Shown here piece after piece: positions 28,013 through 41,102 of a stretch of DNA of 64,000 nt. Origin of the DNA: Gadus chalcogrammus (lineage: Eukaryota > Chordata > Actinopteri > Gadiformes > Gadidae). Both the position numbers and the translations under genes were made by a program. The stretch spans positions 20,650,830-20,714,829 of the forward strand of contig NC_079419.1 of assembly GCF_026213295.1 (NCBI RefSeq), given 5' to 3'. Under the pieces are notes generated by a model, which was not told where the DNA came from, did no database searches, and was given only the letters and a program-made list of their open reading frames with translations. How positions within the stretch are numbered: position 1 is the stretch's first letter; each line of letters begins with the position of its first letter.

Positions 28013-29292
28013 ATAGTCTCTACTCAGAGGTCCAATCTGGATACCGCCCTTATCACAGCTGTGAAACACTGTTGGTTAGAATGTGAGATGATATCAACAG
28101 GGAGATTGGAGCTGGCAATGTTGTCATTGTTGTACTGCTTGACCTCAGTGCAGCGTTTGACACCATCGACCCCACAGTATTGCTGGAAAAGCTACTGAAT
28201 GACTATGGTGTCACCGGAAGCGCCCTGCAGTGGATGAAGTCCTACCTCGAGAAGAGATATTTCTGTGTAAAGATTGATAATACGCTCTCATCTTTCTTGG
28301 AGCTTTTGTTTGGAGTCCCCCAAGGATCACTCCTGGGGCAGATTATTTTCATTCTTTACATCAAAGCCCCCCAGAAAATCGCAGGGAAATATGGACTTGA
28401 TATCCAACTATACGCAGATGACTCTCAGCTTTACATCTCGTTTCATCCAAATCGTCCATCTGAGTTTACAGATGTTCGAGACAGAACCAACAGATGTCTT
28501 GCAGAGATAAAAGTGTGGATGGTCAACAACTTCATGAAACTCAACGAATCAAAGACCGAGCTGTTGGTGCTAGGCAAGAGTCATGTCCTCAAACAATGTG
28601 AACTCAATGTCAGCCTGCAGTTTGGAAGCACGACAATTCTACCAACTGAGTGCAAAGGGGATAGCTGGAAGAGCCTTGGAGTGAAGTTCGACGAATCCCT
28701 CAACATGGAAAGACAGATCAACAGTGTGAAGAAGAAATGCAGCTGGACAATGATGAACCTGAGAACCATTGGTCACTATCTTGATGAAGGTATCAAACTC
28801 ATGATGGTGAAGCAATTAGTCATATCTAAGATAGATTACTTTAACTCTCTTTACATTAACCTACCCAAGACCAGATTAAAGAAGCTAAAGTCCATCCTAA
28901 ATGGGGCGGTACGTTTCATCTATAACATCCAAGACAGAACTACTGACCTGGTTCCCTTCTACAAGAAATCCCACATTCTCCCAATAGATCAGAGGATTTT
29001 TTTCAAGGTCTGTCTACTGACCCACAAAACAGTTCATGGTAAAGCATCTTGCTACCTTAAAGAACTCGTTGAGACGGAGGTAGCATCAGACACTTGCAAC
29101 ACCAGATCGAAGATACCAGGTGACAACTTCAAGCTGAAGATATCCAGAACGGCAAAGATGAAAGTATTTGCCAGGAGATTCTCTAACTACGCACCAGTTG
29201 CATGGAACTCTCTAACTCTAGTAATAAGATGCATTAATAATACCGACTGTTTTAAGAGAATGTTGAAGAATCATTTATATAACCAGTTCTAA
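28013..29292 (+). pseudogene. LINE reverse transcriptase catalytic part and C-terminus
   Basis: It reads SLYSEVQSGYRP, then a TGA at 28086, then VVLLDLSAAFDTIDP (motif A), GVPQGSLLGQIIF (motif B), IQLYADDSQLYI (catalytic YADD) and FMKLNESKTELLVLG. A 370-codon open stretch from 28180 to the stop at 29290-29292 ends with the conserved C-terminal segment (FARRFSNYAPVAWNSL). The motif B context GQIIF replaces the usual GPILF. Confidence 0.85.
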
Positions 29293-29795
29293 AACCATTT
29301 TCATTTGTCTTTATAAATATACTGATGTCACGGTAATATCAGTTGTTTCTTACCAACTTGATAGTCTACACCACATTCTGTGCACATTTCACAGCCAGCC
29401 GCTCTGACATGGTTAGCTGCCTTCCTTGCGTAGGCTTGCTAATCATATGAGCGGGATATAAATGCCTCATTTCATTTCATTTCATTTCATTTCATTTCAT
29501 GGAATTGGTATCCATTATTATCAATTGTATTTTCTTTCGCGTAGGGTCGGTAAACTTCGACGGTGGCATGTTGTTTAAAATATTGCCGCCGTAAAGGATT
29601 ATGGGATACCACTATCTCCTTTCCTTTCGCAAAGCAAGCTCAGGAGTAACCTATGCTAAAGGAGGGTTAAAGGAAGCATCGAGGCACCTTTGCTAAGCAT
29701 TTTTAGAATTCGAACCACGTTGCCTCCAATCACTTCCGGGTCATCTCCATAGGAAAGGTAATTTCCAATGCAAAAAAGAGAATTCGTAGAGGCCC

Positions 29796-30674
29796 CGGGA
29801 CAGAAAGGCCGAGCGTGACACACAGCCATCAGAGGTCCTGTCCCCTCCATGGGGGTTGGACTTCAGGCATCTGGCTGACACAACCTTTAAAGGAACACAA
29901 AGGAAAACAGATGCATTGCTGGAATCAAATGTAGCCTATTCTGAAATTGAATATGAAAGGCAGACCAATTAATTACTTATAGTTACATCGCTAAAGTAGT
30001 ACATTACTATTTGGAGACCTACTGGTGCGCTGTTTCTATATGTGTCCCAACTTTTACATCTCTGGGTTGTTCACCTTCGGAATGGATGTAGTCAGGGTTT
30101 TTTCCCTATTGACTTCCATTATCCAAAAAAGAGCTAATCATTCACAAGCAACACTGATCAACACAAAACTTTTAACATTCCCTAAGAGGGGTGCCTTGAT
30201 GGCCCCACCAAGGCATCCCAGTCACATGTGCATTTTTTGAAGATGATGTGTGTGGTTGCATGAGCCAACTCGTCGTGTGCGCAATATTCTTCGAGCATGA
30301 TGATATGCTAATGCTAGCATGGTGAATGAGCGAGCATGCCAAGTCTCAAGTCCTTGGGCGACTTTGAAGGAGATTGATTCAGTTTAGCCGCGTTCTTGAA
30401 GAAAGTAGTTCAATCCTGGTCGCTTTTAACTCACTTTATTTGCTAAAGTGTTTCGGTATGTAACTATGAAGCACAAGGGGGGGAATTCTATCTAACACGC
30501 GTGGAGAAAAATACCGCAGAGCTATGTTCCAGGCTCTCAACGGGGCTGCCATATGTTTCTGACCTCAAATCTGACTCCCGCTCTGGTTTGTATCAAGTAG
30601 GCGTGGCCTACCTGAAGTAGGCGTGGCCTATGTGACGTATTTGGCTCCGCCCTCCTCACCTGTCTAAAGGTGCT
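29796..30674. other. intergenic, unassigned
   Basis: No gene seen. A 17-bp unit AGTAGGCGTGGCCTA is repeated in tandem near 30595-30630. Confidence 0.4.
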
Positions 30675-30729
30675 GCCATCTGTGGCTGGAGTAGTTATTG
30701 CAGCTTGTATGTCGGGTCCTGCTCCCCTG
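30675..30729. repeat. one ~53-bp minisatellite unit left of the Harbinger element
   Basis: The sequence (tggctggag...gcagcttgta...cctgctcccctg) resembles the units at 46527-46683 on the other side of the element, showing that the element landed inside this array. Confidence 0.6.
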
Positions 30730-31834
30730 CAGTCGGTTGCACCAGCAGAACGTAAGGTCGTTCGTAAGTTGGAGCGTAAAGTCCGTCTTAACCTAACGTT
30801 CGCCGTAGATAGTTTCAAACTAACGCCGTTCTCAATTTCAGTTGCACCACCATAACTTAAGATATAACTTTATTAGTGAGGCGTAAACCAGCCCTTACTA
30901 AACTGTTGTCGCATTTAATGACGCTTGCATAGTTTCAAGCCAATCAAGTGCAGCACACAACGTAAACAGGAAATGCTGCATTTGTCTTGGACCGGCAGCC
31001 GATGTGAGTTGAGAAAATCGTCCAGCGTTATAAGTGGAAGGAGAAATGGCTAATTTCGACTTTTAAACATCGATACTAGCCCGTGTAACTGCTTGGCCAT
31101 AGTTTACATGAATGTCCAACGTTAAACTTGTAACTAAAACAATTTGATGTCTTACAATAAAGAGTAGCTCACTGTCATGCATGTGTTGTGTTGTGGTTTT
31201 TGTAGACGTAATGTAATGTATTGTTTAGAATTTTCTGTGAAGCCTGACTTGTGTTGTCTAGCAACAATCCTTTAGTGAAACAACGGAATTAACAGATTTT
31301 TTAACGGTAAGTTAAAGTTAAACGGTTGGTTTTATCTACTACCATAAACCAAGAGCTCTTTGCAAGCGCTAAAAAGGAAGAATACCAACACAAACGAAGT
31401 AGGCTAACTTTACCGGTAAGTTTGTTATATTAATAATATAAACAATATTAAGGTGTGTGTGTGTGTGTTGGTTGAACTCATGTTTAAACGTAACTTTTCA
31501 TAGGGTGATGGTCAAATATAGAGTTGTCGGCTAACTGACCAAGCTATCAAATAAAGGAATTTAGCCTACCTGAATAAATAACCCCCACCCCCTTCTACAC
31601 ATTACCCTATGTCTATGCCACATTAAGACAGCTTGTTGTTCAGTGTTGCATTCATAATCATTCATAATAATTCGTTTTCCATGTTTCAATAAAAGCAGAC
31701 ATGACAAATGTGGTATGGTTTTACCTAATCATTTGAGGGCACCAGTTAATATTGTAAAATAGTAGCCTAGTTAGTTGCTGCACTTTGCCTTTTGACACTC
31801 TGCACTTTTAGGGCAGAAAACATATGCTATATAG

Positions 31835-34800
31835 TAGGGCTGTGCAATTAATCGAATTTCGATCGCGATATCGATTTTGGGGTCAAACGATCTCCAAACT
31901 CGTATAATCGAGTTGAAACGATTATTTGACATTTTCCGTTTTACAGTAGGCCTAGAGAGTTTATGAAAGTTTATGAAAGAGACGCGCATGCGAAAGCATT
32001 CAACGCGGCGAGAGGGAGTACAATCTAACAGGCGTGCTGCCTCAGGAAGTATGCCGTTGGCAGGAGGCGGGACATGCCAGTGAACCGCCAATCAGCAGCA
32101 TCGACTGTTGACAGACATGTTGGAGTAGACCTACCGTGTGGAATATTAAAGTTTCAGTAACGTTACAGTTTGATGAACGATAACAAGCTCCTATAGCAGA
32201 CTTTAACTAAGAGTTCTTTAAGGCTTCTTTTTCTGTTTAACAACAATATGATTTTTATTAGCCATGTGTTTGTTATGGCTTTGTGACTTTTAACTTTGCT
32301 ATGGAGAAATGCTGGGACCGTTGTCTACATGGCGGCGGTAACAAGCCTGTCCTAGAGTCGAGTCATTCGTCAGTGCATTTGGCTGTCATCGGTCTACGCT
32401 GCTGATTGGCGGCTCACTGGCATGTCCCACCTCCTGCCAACGGCATATACCTCTCATCATGCCACTTGTCAGTTGAAGATTTTAGCCTACCTAACAAGCA
32501 GCATTCTTCAAAACAAGCAGCATTGAATCATTAGCAAAAACAGAAAAAACAGCTCTATTCGAAAAAAAAAATGGCAGAGGAAGGACAGCATCGTTTGATC
32601 GTGAAAGGGGGAAAAACTACTTCTATGGTGTGGGAGCACTTCGGATTTGAAGTCACTGACGAGGAGCAGCACCACATAATGTGCAGGATATGCTTTAAGG
32701 TGATAGCTTCACCGCATGGCAACACCACTAATTTGTTGAACCATTTGAGACTAAAACACATAGTTATTCACAATGAATTAATTAGAAAACAAAAAGATAA
32801 GACCACGAAATCAACACATACTAGTCAGAAATCCATTCCATCTACACTGTTTAATTCGACTCCGTATCCGCCAAATTCAGAAAAGCACAAGAAGATAACG
32901 GACGCAATTGGACACTTTTTAGCTAAAGATATGCAACCCATCAGTACAGTTGAAGGAGACGCTTTCAAGAAGCTAATCCACGCCCTTGACCCACGGTATG
33001 CTTTGCCATCTCGGCACCATTTTAGCAGAGTGGTTCTGCCAAATATGTATTTAAAATGTAGAGAAGAAGTTTCAAATGTAGTGTCCAAAGCGGACAACTT
33101 CGCAGCGACGACCGATCTCTGGTCTAGCCGTACTATGGAGCCATACATCAGCCTGACCCTGCACTTCATCGACTCAGAATTCTGTCTGAACGTAAGATGT
33201 CTCCAAACTGCGTTCATGCCCGAAGACCACACTGGACTGAACATCGCCCTTGGACAGAGGGAGTCTCTGGCGGAATGGGGATTACCAGAGGGAAAGCTTG
33301 TCTGCATCACCACGGACAATGCCGCTAACATAAAGCTTGCGGTGGAGGTCAACGGATGGTTGAGGCTCCAATGTTTCGGGCACAGACTCCACCTGGCCAT
33401 AGGTGAGTACTAGCAAATATGTTTTAATATGGGAAAAATGCCATGAGTTTGTTTTTAGCTTTGCGCTCTTAATCTACCATCTTTTTTTCCGGTTCCCGCT
33501 CTTGAGACGCGAACATAAACGTGATCTGTCTATGCTGTCTTATTTTGCATGAAAGGCAATTTGATTGTTTTTATGCGAAAAATGCCATGAGTGTTACAAT
33601 AATAGGTGTTTTTACAATGTACAGTGGCTATTTCTCAGTAACTTTATAAAAATATAAGCATAAAAAGTAAAACGTTATTTTTTAGCTTCGCGCTCTTAAG
33701 GAGTGTCCATAAACGTGATCTGATTGGCTAGTACTGTGCTGTCGTTTTTGCTTGAAAGTCAATTTGATTAGATCACGCTTGCGTTGCCTCATGATTGTGA
33801 TTGTGTGATCTAGTAAGTAAAGGACACACATTTTGATTTCAAACTTAATCAAATAAATTTGTACCTCGTAAAATATGGGAGATTGTAGGACTATTTATTG
33901 TGATTTTTAAAGTGCTCTTAGCTAATGTGATACTAAATATGTTTTTATTTTATTTTTGTTATTTTAGAGAATGCAATGAAGGATCCAAGGATCAGCCGTG
34001 CAATGGGGGTCTGCAAGAAACTGGTCAGCAGTTTCTCCTACAGCTGGAAAAAAAAGAGGGAGCTTCAACTGGTGCAGAAGCAGTTGAATCTGCCTGAACA
34101 CTCCCTGAAGACAGAATGTCCAACCCGATGGGGGTCCAGGCAGGCCATGATTGAGAGGGTCCTTGAGCAGCAGAAGGCCATTGCTCAGGTCCTTTCCAAT
34201 GACAGGAAACTCAGACATCTCACACTCTCTTGGCAGGACGTGGATGTTCTAGAAGCTGTTAATAAGTCGCTAAGCCCTCTGGTTGAGTTCACGGATGCAC
34301 TTTCAGGAGAGAGATATGTTAGTGTGTCTTTTGTGAAACCAACCCTTCACCTCTTCAACAATTCGATCTTAAAAGACCAGGAGGATGACACACCACTTGC
34401 AAAAACAATCAAACACAACATACTGACATATCTTAATGACAAATACAGTGACCGAACAACCCAAGAGCTACTTGATGTGGCCTCTGCCCTGGACCCAAGA
34501 TTCAAGCTAAAGTACGTTGACGAAGACGTCCGTGGATCCATTGTTGATAGACTGAAAGTGGAGATGAGGGATGTGATGAATGCCACGGTAATAATAATAA
34601 TAACAATAATTATTATAATAATATCAGACAAAGTCATTTATGTGTTTACAAATATTGTAATATTAACACACAATTGTTAAATATGATTCCCTTTTCTTTT
34701 TTTTGCCTCTAAGGAGAAAGCCCCGCATGAAACGGCTGCTTTGCCTGCTGATGCAGAGGATGCTGGTGCAGGTAAGAAGAGGAAGAAGGACCTGGCCAGC

Positions 34801-35568
34801 TTCTTCAAGGTCACTGCATATAAGGTTGCAGGGCCTCCTCCACAACAGGACCAAGCCATTGCTTCAGAGATCCAGTCTTATTTCCACACTGAGACACTAG
34901 ATCCTGAGGAGGACCCTCTGACATGGTGGAGAGAGGCCAAAAGGATGTACCCACGTCTTTCACATTTGGCCAGGAAATACTTGTGTATTCCTGCCACAAG
35001 TTCCTCTTCAGAGCGAGTATTTAGCACAAGCGGAAATATTGTTACCTGCTTGCGCTCATCTCAGAAACCTGATCATGTCAACAGGCTGGTATTTCTGGCA
35101 AAAAAACTTTAAGTAACCCCACAGATGAGCTACACACAGGAGCACACACACAAGCACATACACAGGAGCGCACACGCACAGATAATTGTTTCTATGTCAT
35201 AATTGATTGTGTAAATATATGTGTTTTATCAAAATGTTATATTCAGAATGTTGTGTCAGTGCACTTATACACAAAGAAAGTTAATTTTGGATACTTATAC
35301 GTGTTTCTGTGTGATATTTGATGGTCTTAATATGTATATTTTATTCATTCAATGTTTTATAAAAATCAAATGTTATATTCAGAATGTTGTGGCAGTGCAC
35401 TTAAACAAGAAGAAAGTTAATTTTGGATACTTATACGTGTTTCTATGTCATTGATTGTGTCAATAAATGCATGTTTTTAAACTCAAAAATAATCGTTTGA
35501 ATAATCGTGATATCAATATTGACCAAAATAATCGTGATTATGATTTTTCCCAAAATCGAGCAGCCCTA
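31835..35568 (+). mobile_element. structurally complete hAT element (BED-finger type)
   Basis: The 3734-bp element has ends TAGGGCTGTGC and GAGCAGCCCTA and a perfect 8-bp duplication CTATATAG (31827-31834 and 35569-35576). The subterminal regions carry mirrored ATAATCGTGAT/AATCG motifs. It contains a three-exon transposase gene without stops. It lies in the 5' non-coding part of the Harbinger Myb gene. Confidence 0.92.
32571..35112 (+). CDS. hAT transposase, BED-type (3 exons, open frame)
   Basis: The exons are 32571-33402, 33968-34587 and 34714-35112, all GT/AG and in phase, giving 616 residues. A BED zinc finger (Cys38, Cys41, His58, His63) binds DNA. The RNase H-like core has Asp182 (TTDLWSS), Asp249 (CITTDNAAN), the CxxH motif CFGHRLHL (Cys268, His271) and TRWGS. 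The hATC dimerisation segment at the C-terminus has Glu584 (SSSSERVFSTSGN). A basic patch with KKDLASFFKV (about 508-517) precedes it. The first intron donor is a strong gtgagt. No frameshift or stop was seen. Related host proteins are the ZBED family; here the terminal repeats show it is a transposon. Confidence 0.92.
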
Positions 35569-35630
35569 CTATATAGCCTACTCTGGTGTGTTTATATAAC
35601 GTGGTGGTGTTGTGTTTTTCAGGCCTGGCC

Positions 35631-37440
35631 ATGTCAGATCGCAGACCCAGAAAGACAATTTTTACCCATGATGAGGTCATCATTTTGATATCAAAATATA
35701 AAGAAAAAAAATCTGCGCTGGAGTCTAAATTTAACACCTTCATAACCAACAAATTAAAACTACAAATATGGGAGGAGATAACGGAGGCCGTTAATGCCAA
35801 AGGAGTTGCGCTCCGAGAGGCTAAAGATGTCAGGAAGAAGTGGAGTGACTTAAAAATTCAAGCAATGGAAGACTTTCCCAAGTCGGTTTCAACTGGGGGT
35901 GGGCCAAAGGAAGACATAGGGCCATACTCTTCACTGGTCCTGGACATCCTAGGGGAAGATTCTCCCTGTCTCATTGGTGTTGAAGGAGGTGGAGTGGAGA
36001 GTGGTGTGTCAGTGAAGGAAACACCAACCCCACCTCTGGAAGACTGCCCCCCTTCACCTGGACCATCTCACCAGCAGTGTTGGGTATCGTTACTTTTGAA
36101 AGTAATCAGTTAGGTTACTTTGTTACTATCAATTAAAAGTAATCCGTTACGTTACTACGTTACCTATAAATAAAAGAAACGCGTTAGAGTACTCGTGCGT
36201 TACCAACAATTAAAATGCGTTTGGGGTGCGTGCGTGTCCGCCTAGCGCAACAACAACACACATCCTCCTTTAGATGCACCAACAGTGCTGACTGTTTATG
36301 AATCAATCATGAACCTATAGCATAAGGACAGGAAAGACAGTCATCATATTGCACGTTTTATTTAACAGGCATTCATCCTTTGATCATTTGAACAGCTTCC
36401 ATGAATAACATACTCCGGTAACAGGCAGTTATTTTAACAGAATGTAGCTTACCGTATTGGCTGCGCACAAAAGAACAGTGCGTCACACATAGCTTATCCA
36501 CTTTACAAGTGCATTCGCCTAACAAAGTGCTTAACAGGTAGGCACGCAACCTTTTAGAATTGGAAATTTAACTAAATTTAACCGTATGCGTTGCACAAAA
36601 GAACAGTGCATGGCACTAAAAAAACATTGAAGAACTGAAAATGTTCGTGTGACCCTATAGCCCTACATTCATAACAATCACGTAGGCTACCTTTAGCCTA
36701 TGTATCACCAAAGTAATGGTTGAAACGTAGGAGAAGAAGGTGCTCAAAACGACCACTATGTTCTTCTTGTCCTTTTCGCTCTGTAACTCAAAATAATGAG
36801 CGTACCTCCAGGAATCTAAGGCTATCTTCTCGTCCATCTTGCCGCGGTGACACACGTAGCTTACACACACAGGTGCGCGCGCACACACACACAGAGAGCG
36901 AGAGAGAGAGATGCAAGGAGCAGGGCAGCAGCATCTGACTAAATGCAGAAAACCCGGGACTTTACTTTCCTTATCGAGGGAAAATCTTAAAGTAACGGAG
37001 TAACGAGTGGTTATTTTGGAAATTAACGAGTTACTGATTACTGAATTCGCAAAACTAACGCGTTAGGTTACTCGTTACTGAAAAAAACGAATAAGAGTAC
37101 TCTAACGCGTTAGTTCTAACGCATTACCCCCAACACTGCTCACCAGCCAGTACAATCACCAACACCTGAGCCTGCCATAACAGGCTCAGGCTCAGGTTCT
37201 GAGCCTCAACTGCTGCCACCTCCATCTAAGCGCCTAAAGCGACCCAGAGAGGGAAAAGAAGACCTTTACATTCTGAGACATGAACTCATAAGCGTCGAAA
37301 TTGAAAAGGTCAAGGAAGAGATTTTAAAGATAAGAGCTGAAAAGGAAAAAATAGATCTGGAAAAATACAAGTTAAATTTGGAAATTTTAAAACTACAAGA
37401 AGAGTTGAAAGCACATGGCTACACAACTCTTGAGCTGTAA
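35631..37440 (+). pseudogene. Harbinger Myb/SANT-like DNA-binding protein, split by a MITE
   Basis: The ATG at 35631 (after a tttttcag acceptor) starts a trihelix/Myb-like domain: FTHDEVIILISKYKEKKSAL, WEEITEAVNAKG and VRKKWSDLKIQAMEDF. A Pro/Ser-rich linker follows. At codon 148 (36074) a 1064-bp MITE interrupts. The frame continues exactly at 37147 for 97 more codons, with a Lys/Glu-rich coiled coil (VEIEKVKEEILKIRAEKEK) and stop TAA at 37440. Without the MITE it would be 245 residues. In Harbinger elements this protein partners the transposase for nuclear import and DNA binding. Confidence 0.85.
36075..37138. mobile_element. hAT MITE in the Harbinger Myb gene
   Basis: The ends CAGTGTTGGG and CCCAACACTG are flanked by a perfect 8-bp CTCACCAG (36067-36074, 37139-37146). 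The subterminal sequence is rich in GTTAC/GTAAC repeats. There is no transposase. Length 1064 bp. Confidence 0.92.
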
Positions 37441-39869
37441 TCTTTCTTTTTCTCTTTGTTATATCACTAATTGTTATCTATCTAAAACTTAAATACTGTT
37501 ATCCAAATAATTTTTTTTTTTGTGGGACAAAAAACGTTTTATTGTGTCTAGCTAAAATGTGTTCTTGCGAGGTACGCTCGAACAGTAGCTGCTTCAGCAT
37601 GCAGGTTGTTTTCCATGCCTTGGGGAACATCCAGGTCACCATCATCATCAGCAGCAGCATTTTCCATCAGTGGTACATTCCATGCCATGGCCATGTTATG
37701 CAGCACCACACAGGCACCAGCTACAACTGCAGCTCTATCTGGTTCCATTATTATGCCTGTCAATAACCCAAAAAACAATATACATGCATGTCATTTAAAA
37801 ACTAGTTTGTAAGTAACTACTTTGCACTACAGACATTTTCTAACTTCGTAATTGTTTATCAGTAGGTGGCGCTGGTGCGCTAGACCAAAGGTAGTAGTAG
37901 CTGTATGTAACATTAACTCTAAGGCTGGTTTAAGCTTGGCATCTTTTTATTTATTTTTTTTACTTAAAGCAGGTGACTGTAGTCTAGGAAATTAAATGAA
38001 TGGTTTAGCCTCTGTTAATGCCAAATTGTGACCATGAGAGGCATTACCTCTATGCAGACACGCCCAGCGCTTTTTAAGAACTCCAATACACCTCTCCACC
38101 GCATTCCTGGTTTTTATGTGCGCTGAGTTGTAGCGCTCTTCGTGGTAATTGGCTGGGTTGAGGTATGGAGTCATCAGCCACGGCCTGAGAGGATAGCCCG
38201 AGTCCCCCAGGAGTCTCCCTGGATAAGTGCCTGCCTCGAATTCCCCCCAAAGCCTGGATTGCCTTAGAATATAACTGTCGTGTTTAGACCCAGGCCACTT
38301 GATCACGCAGTTTGTTATTTTGAGGTCAGCGTCACACACTATCTGGGCATTGATCGAGTGGTAGCCTTTTCTGTTGACGAATACATTTTCATGCTCCGTG
38401 GGGGTTTTGATCCTGATGTGAGTCCCATCCACACAGCCCAGCACGTCAGGGAAGCCAGCGATGTTAAAAAACTTCTGACGTGCGATGATTTGTTGGTCAG
38501 GTTGGGATGGGAAACCGACGAAGGTGTTAATGCGTCTGCATTAGGGATGGGAAGATTCACCGGTTCGCACCGATGCATCGTCATAAAAGCTCACGATGCG
38601 ATGGCCCGGATCAAAAATGGGTGCATCGGATACAATGTGGGATGAACCGCGATGCATCGTACCTAAAATTTTTGCATCGGTATAATCCGGTACAATTGTA
38701 TATTTCTAGATTCCCCCTCTCTAACTGTTTCCTAAACGCGCTCTCATCTCCACTGCTGTCAGTGGCAGATTCTCGTGAAGTGTCGCGGCCAAGTATCGCG
38801 CAAGTTGAAGGAGTGTTCGGGAGAGTTACAATGGCTGATGAGGAGTTATACGTCCCTAAAGCTTGCAATAAGTCCAAGGTTTGGCAAAACTTTGGCTTTG
38901 CAAAGAAAGAAAGAACATGAACCACGACATGGAGGAGAAAGGGATTGTTGGCGGCGAATGTCTCCCGCTTGAGCCCCGCTGAGGGACCACCGCCGGAGGC
39001 GGAGGTGCATAAGCGCTGCGCTGCCCGGCAAAGATCCCTTTCTCCTCCTTGTCGTGGTTCATGTTCTTGAGGGAGTCAAAGCCAAAGTTCCTTCCCCCCA
39101 ATTCATTCTCAACCTTGGCTGAGATAACCCCCACTACGAGTCTCGTTGTAGAAATACCAGAGACGAGAGTCCGACGTGTTATGAGCCATCACACCAACAG
39201 CAGAACGGTTATCCAAATAACAAGGAAGTGTACAACACTTGCGTTACAGTCCTGGAGCTCTATATCTAAATAATATCATATAATACATAAGATATCTATA
39301 TCATATAACATATTGTGTGCGCCTCCAGACGATATTATGAATCACAAACGACTTTGTCGGGTTCTGCGACGTCTCTGGGGTCTCATTTATAACCGTTGCG
39401 TACGCACAAAACAGGGCTGAAAGTTGCGTACGTGACTTTTCACGCCAAGGTTGTGATCTATAAAAAACCAACTTGACGGGAAAATGTGCGCAGCCCTAAG
39501 CAAACTCTGACCCATGCGTACGCATGGTTTGGAGGAAAAGGAGAATTGGCGACACAGACGGTGTGGTGGTGAACTGAAGTCAGACCGAAGAATTGCAGAG
39601 TGAGAAGAACGATTATGTTTTATCATCGCCCTTCATAAATTTAATTTCAACCCGTATCATGCGTTAAATCCTAATCAGAATAATTTAAATCCACTGCGTT
39701 ATTTCTCAGTTATAACTCCAGAAATATCTCCTTAGAATAGAAATAAAAAGAAATTCTCTATATTTAATCCCGTTACTCCATACTGTCCACTGACGGCGCG
39801 ACTGCATGGAATAGAGCATCTGTCCAACATGTGTCAATAACATCATATTTTTATGTGACACTGTAAACA

Positions 39870-40519
39870 TCTGTAATCCTTAGCCCAAGTGAAGGAGTTC
39901 AAGTACCTCGGGGTCTTGTTCGCGAGTGAGGGTACTATGGAGCGTGAGATTGGCCGGAGAATCTGAGCAGCGGGGGCGGTATTGCGTTCGCTTTACCGCA
40001 CCGTTGTAACGAAAAGAGAGCTGAGCCGCAAGGCAAAGCTCTCGATCTACCGGTCGATCTTCGTTCCTATCCTCACCTATGGTCTTGAGGGCTCGGTGAT
40101 GACCGAAAGGACGAGATCGCGGGTACAAGCGGCCGAGATGAGATTTCTCAGAAGGGTGGCTGGCGTCTCCCTTAGGGATAGGGTGAGAAGCTTAGCCATC
40201 CGTGAGGAACTCGGATTAGAGCCGCTGCTCCTTTACTTAGAAAGGAGTCAGCTGAGGTGGTTCGGGCATCTGGTAAGGATGCCCACTGGGCGCCTTCCTT
40301 GGGAGGTGTTTCAGGCACGTCCAGTGGGGAGGAGACCTCGGGGAAGACCCAGGACTAGGTGGAGAGATTATATCTCAACACTGGCCTGGGAACGCCTCGG
40401 GATCCCCCCGTCAGAGCTGCTCAATGTGGCCCGGGAAGGGGAAGTCTGGGGCCCCCTGCTTGAGCTGCTCCCCCCGCGACCCGACCCCGGATAAGCGGAC
40501 GAAAATGAGATGAGATGAG
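39870..40519 (+). mobile_element. 5'-truncated RTE-like LINE
   Basis: The 650-bp fragment encodes the C-terminal reverse-transcriptase tail (SLYRTVVTKRELSRKAKLSI, RFLRRVAGVSLRDRV, RPRGRPRTRWRDY), open from 39982 to 40494. It ends in ATGAGATGAGATGAG. A perfect 10-bp duplication ACTGTAAACA flanks it (39860-39869, 40520-40529). It is nearly identical to the copy at 25397-27700. Confidence 0.88.
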
Positions 40520-40865
40520 ACTGTAAACACATAAACAAATGTCAATTAAATCAAGTGTGAAAAACCAAGCCACACTCCTCATCACAATCGTTGTCCGTTA
40601 CTCTTGATGCTTTTCATGACAAATCAGGCATTAAAAAGGGGTTATGTTCAAGAACATTTTACGTGGGTGATTACAAACTGATTATCCAAGGCGTTCTCGT
40701 CAGTCTTATTACCGTAATCCTATAAATACAGAGGTGAGCGCCGTGGTAATGCTGCACCATATGGCACTTCTGGCGGACCATTCAAATGGCAGGATTCGGA
40801 GGGAGAGGGTATTTAGGGACCATAACGATTTATTGGTAGGCTACATAAAAATATGTAACTCTATG

Positions 40866-41102
40866 TCAGACCACTTCTTTTTTTAATTCTGGGAAAGTGC
40901 GCTCCGTGCTACTGACAGAGTTCACTGCTGCAGCAACATGTTGCCACTCACTCTGCTTTTTGTTGTTGGCGATCCCAATCCCGTGACCGCCGAACAAAAC
41001 TACCTTTCGGGCCTCCATCTCACCCACAAGTGTCTCCACTTCAACCTCCGTGAAATTTCGCTTTTTTGATTTTCTCAGTACTCCTGCCATTGTTTCAGAC
41101 AT
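40866..41102 (-). pseudogene. truncated Harbinger Myb/SANT-like protein
   Basis: From an ATG at 41102 the frame reads KSKKRNFTEVEVETLVGEME, SEWQHVAAAVNSV and TERTFPELKK, then stops where the third helix (usually continuing KKW) should be. So the DNA-binding domain is cut short. Confidence 0.65.

Larger units (their letters stand above)
20962..29500 (+). mobile_element. CR1/L2-like LINE, near full length, interrupted twice
   Basis: Boundaries come from comparison with the uninterrupted MITE copy A; a short GGAA duplication flanks the site. Order: 5' region, ORF1 with zinc knuckles, endonuclease, reverse transcriptase with YADD, and a 3' tail ending in about seven TTTCA repeats (29468-29500). 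Two DNA elements, about 23452-24486 and 24774-28012, are nested in ORF2. ORF2 also has frameshifts near 22665, 23030 and 23420 and stops at 23005-23007 and 28086, so the LINE is inactive. Confidence 0.85.
20431..29795. mobile_element. Harbinger-type MITE copy B, interrupted by a LINE
   Basis: The ends GGGCCTCTACGAA match the uninterrupted copy at 46773-47622 in opposite orientation. Flanking triplets are TGG and CGG, one mismatch apart. Homology is continuous on 20431-20961 and 29501-29795. The 8.5 kb between is a LINE with its own nested insertions. Confidence 0.8.

Noticed and set aside
32571..35112. Domesticated ZBED host gene
   Set aside because: Matching terminal repeats and a perfect 8-bp target duplication show it is still part of a transposon.
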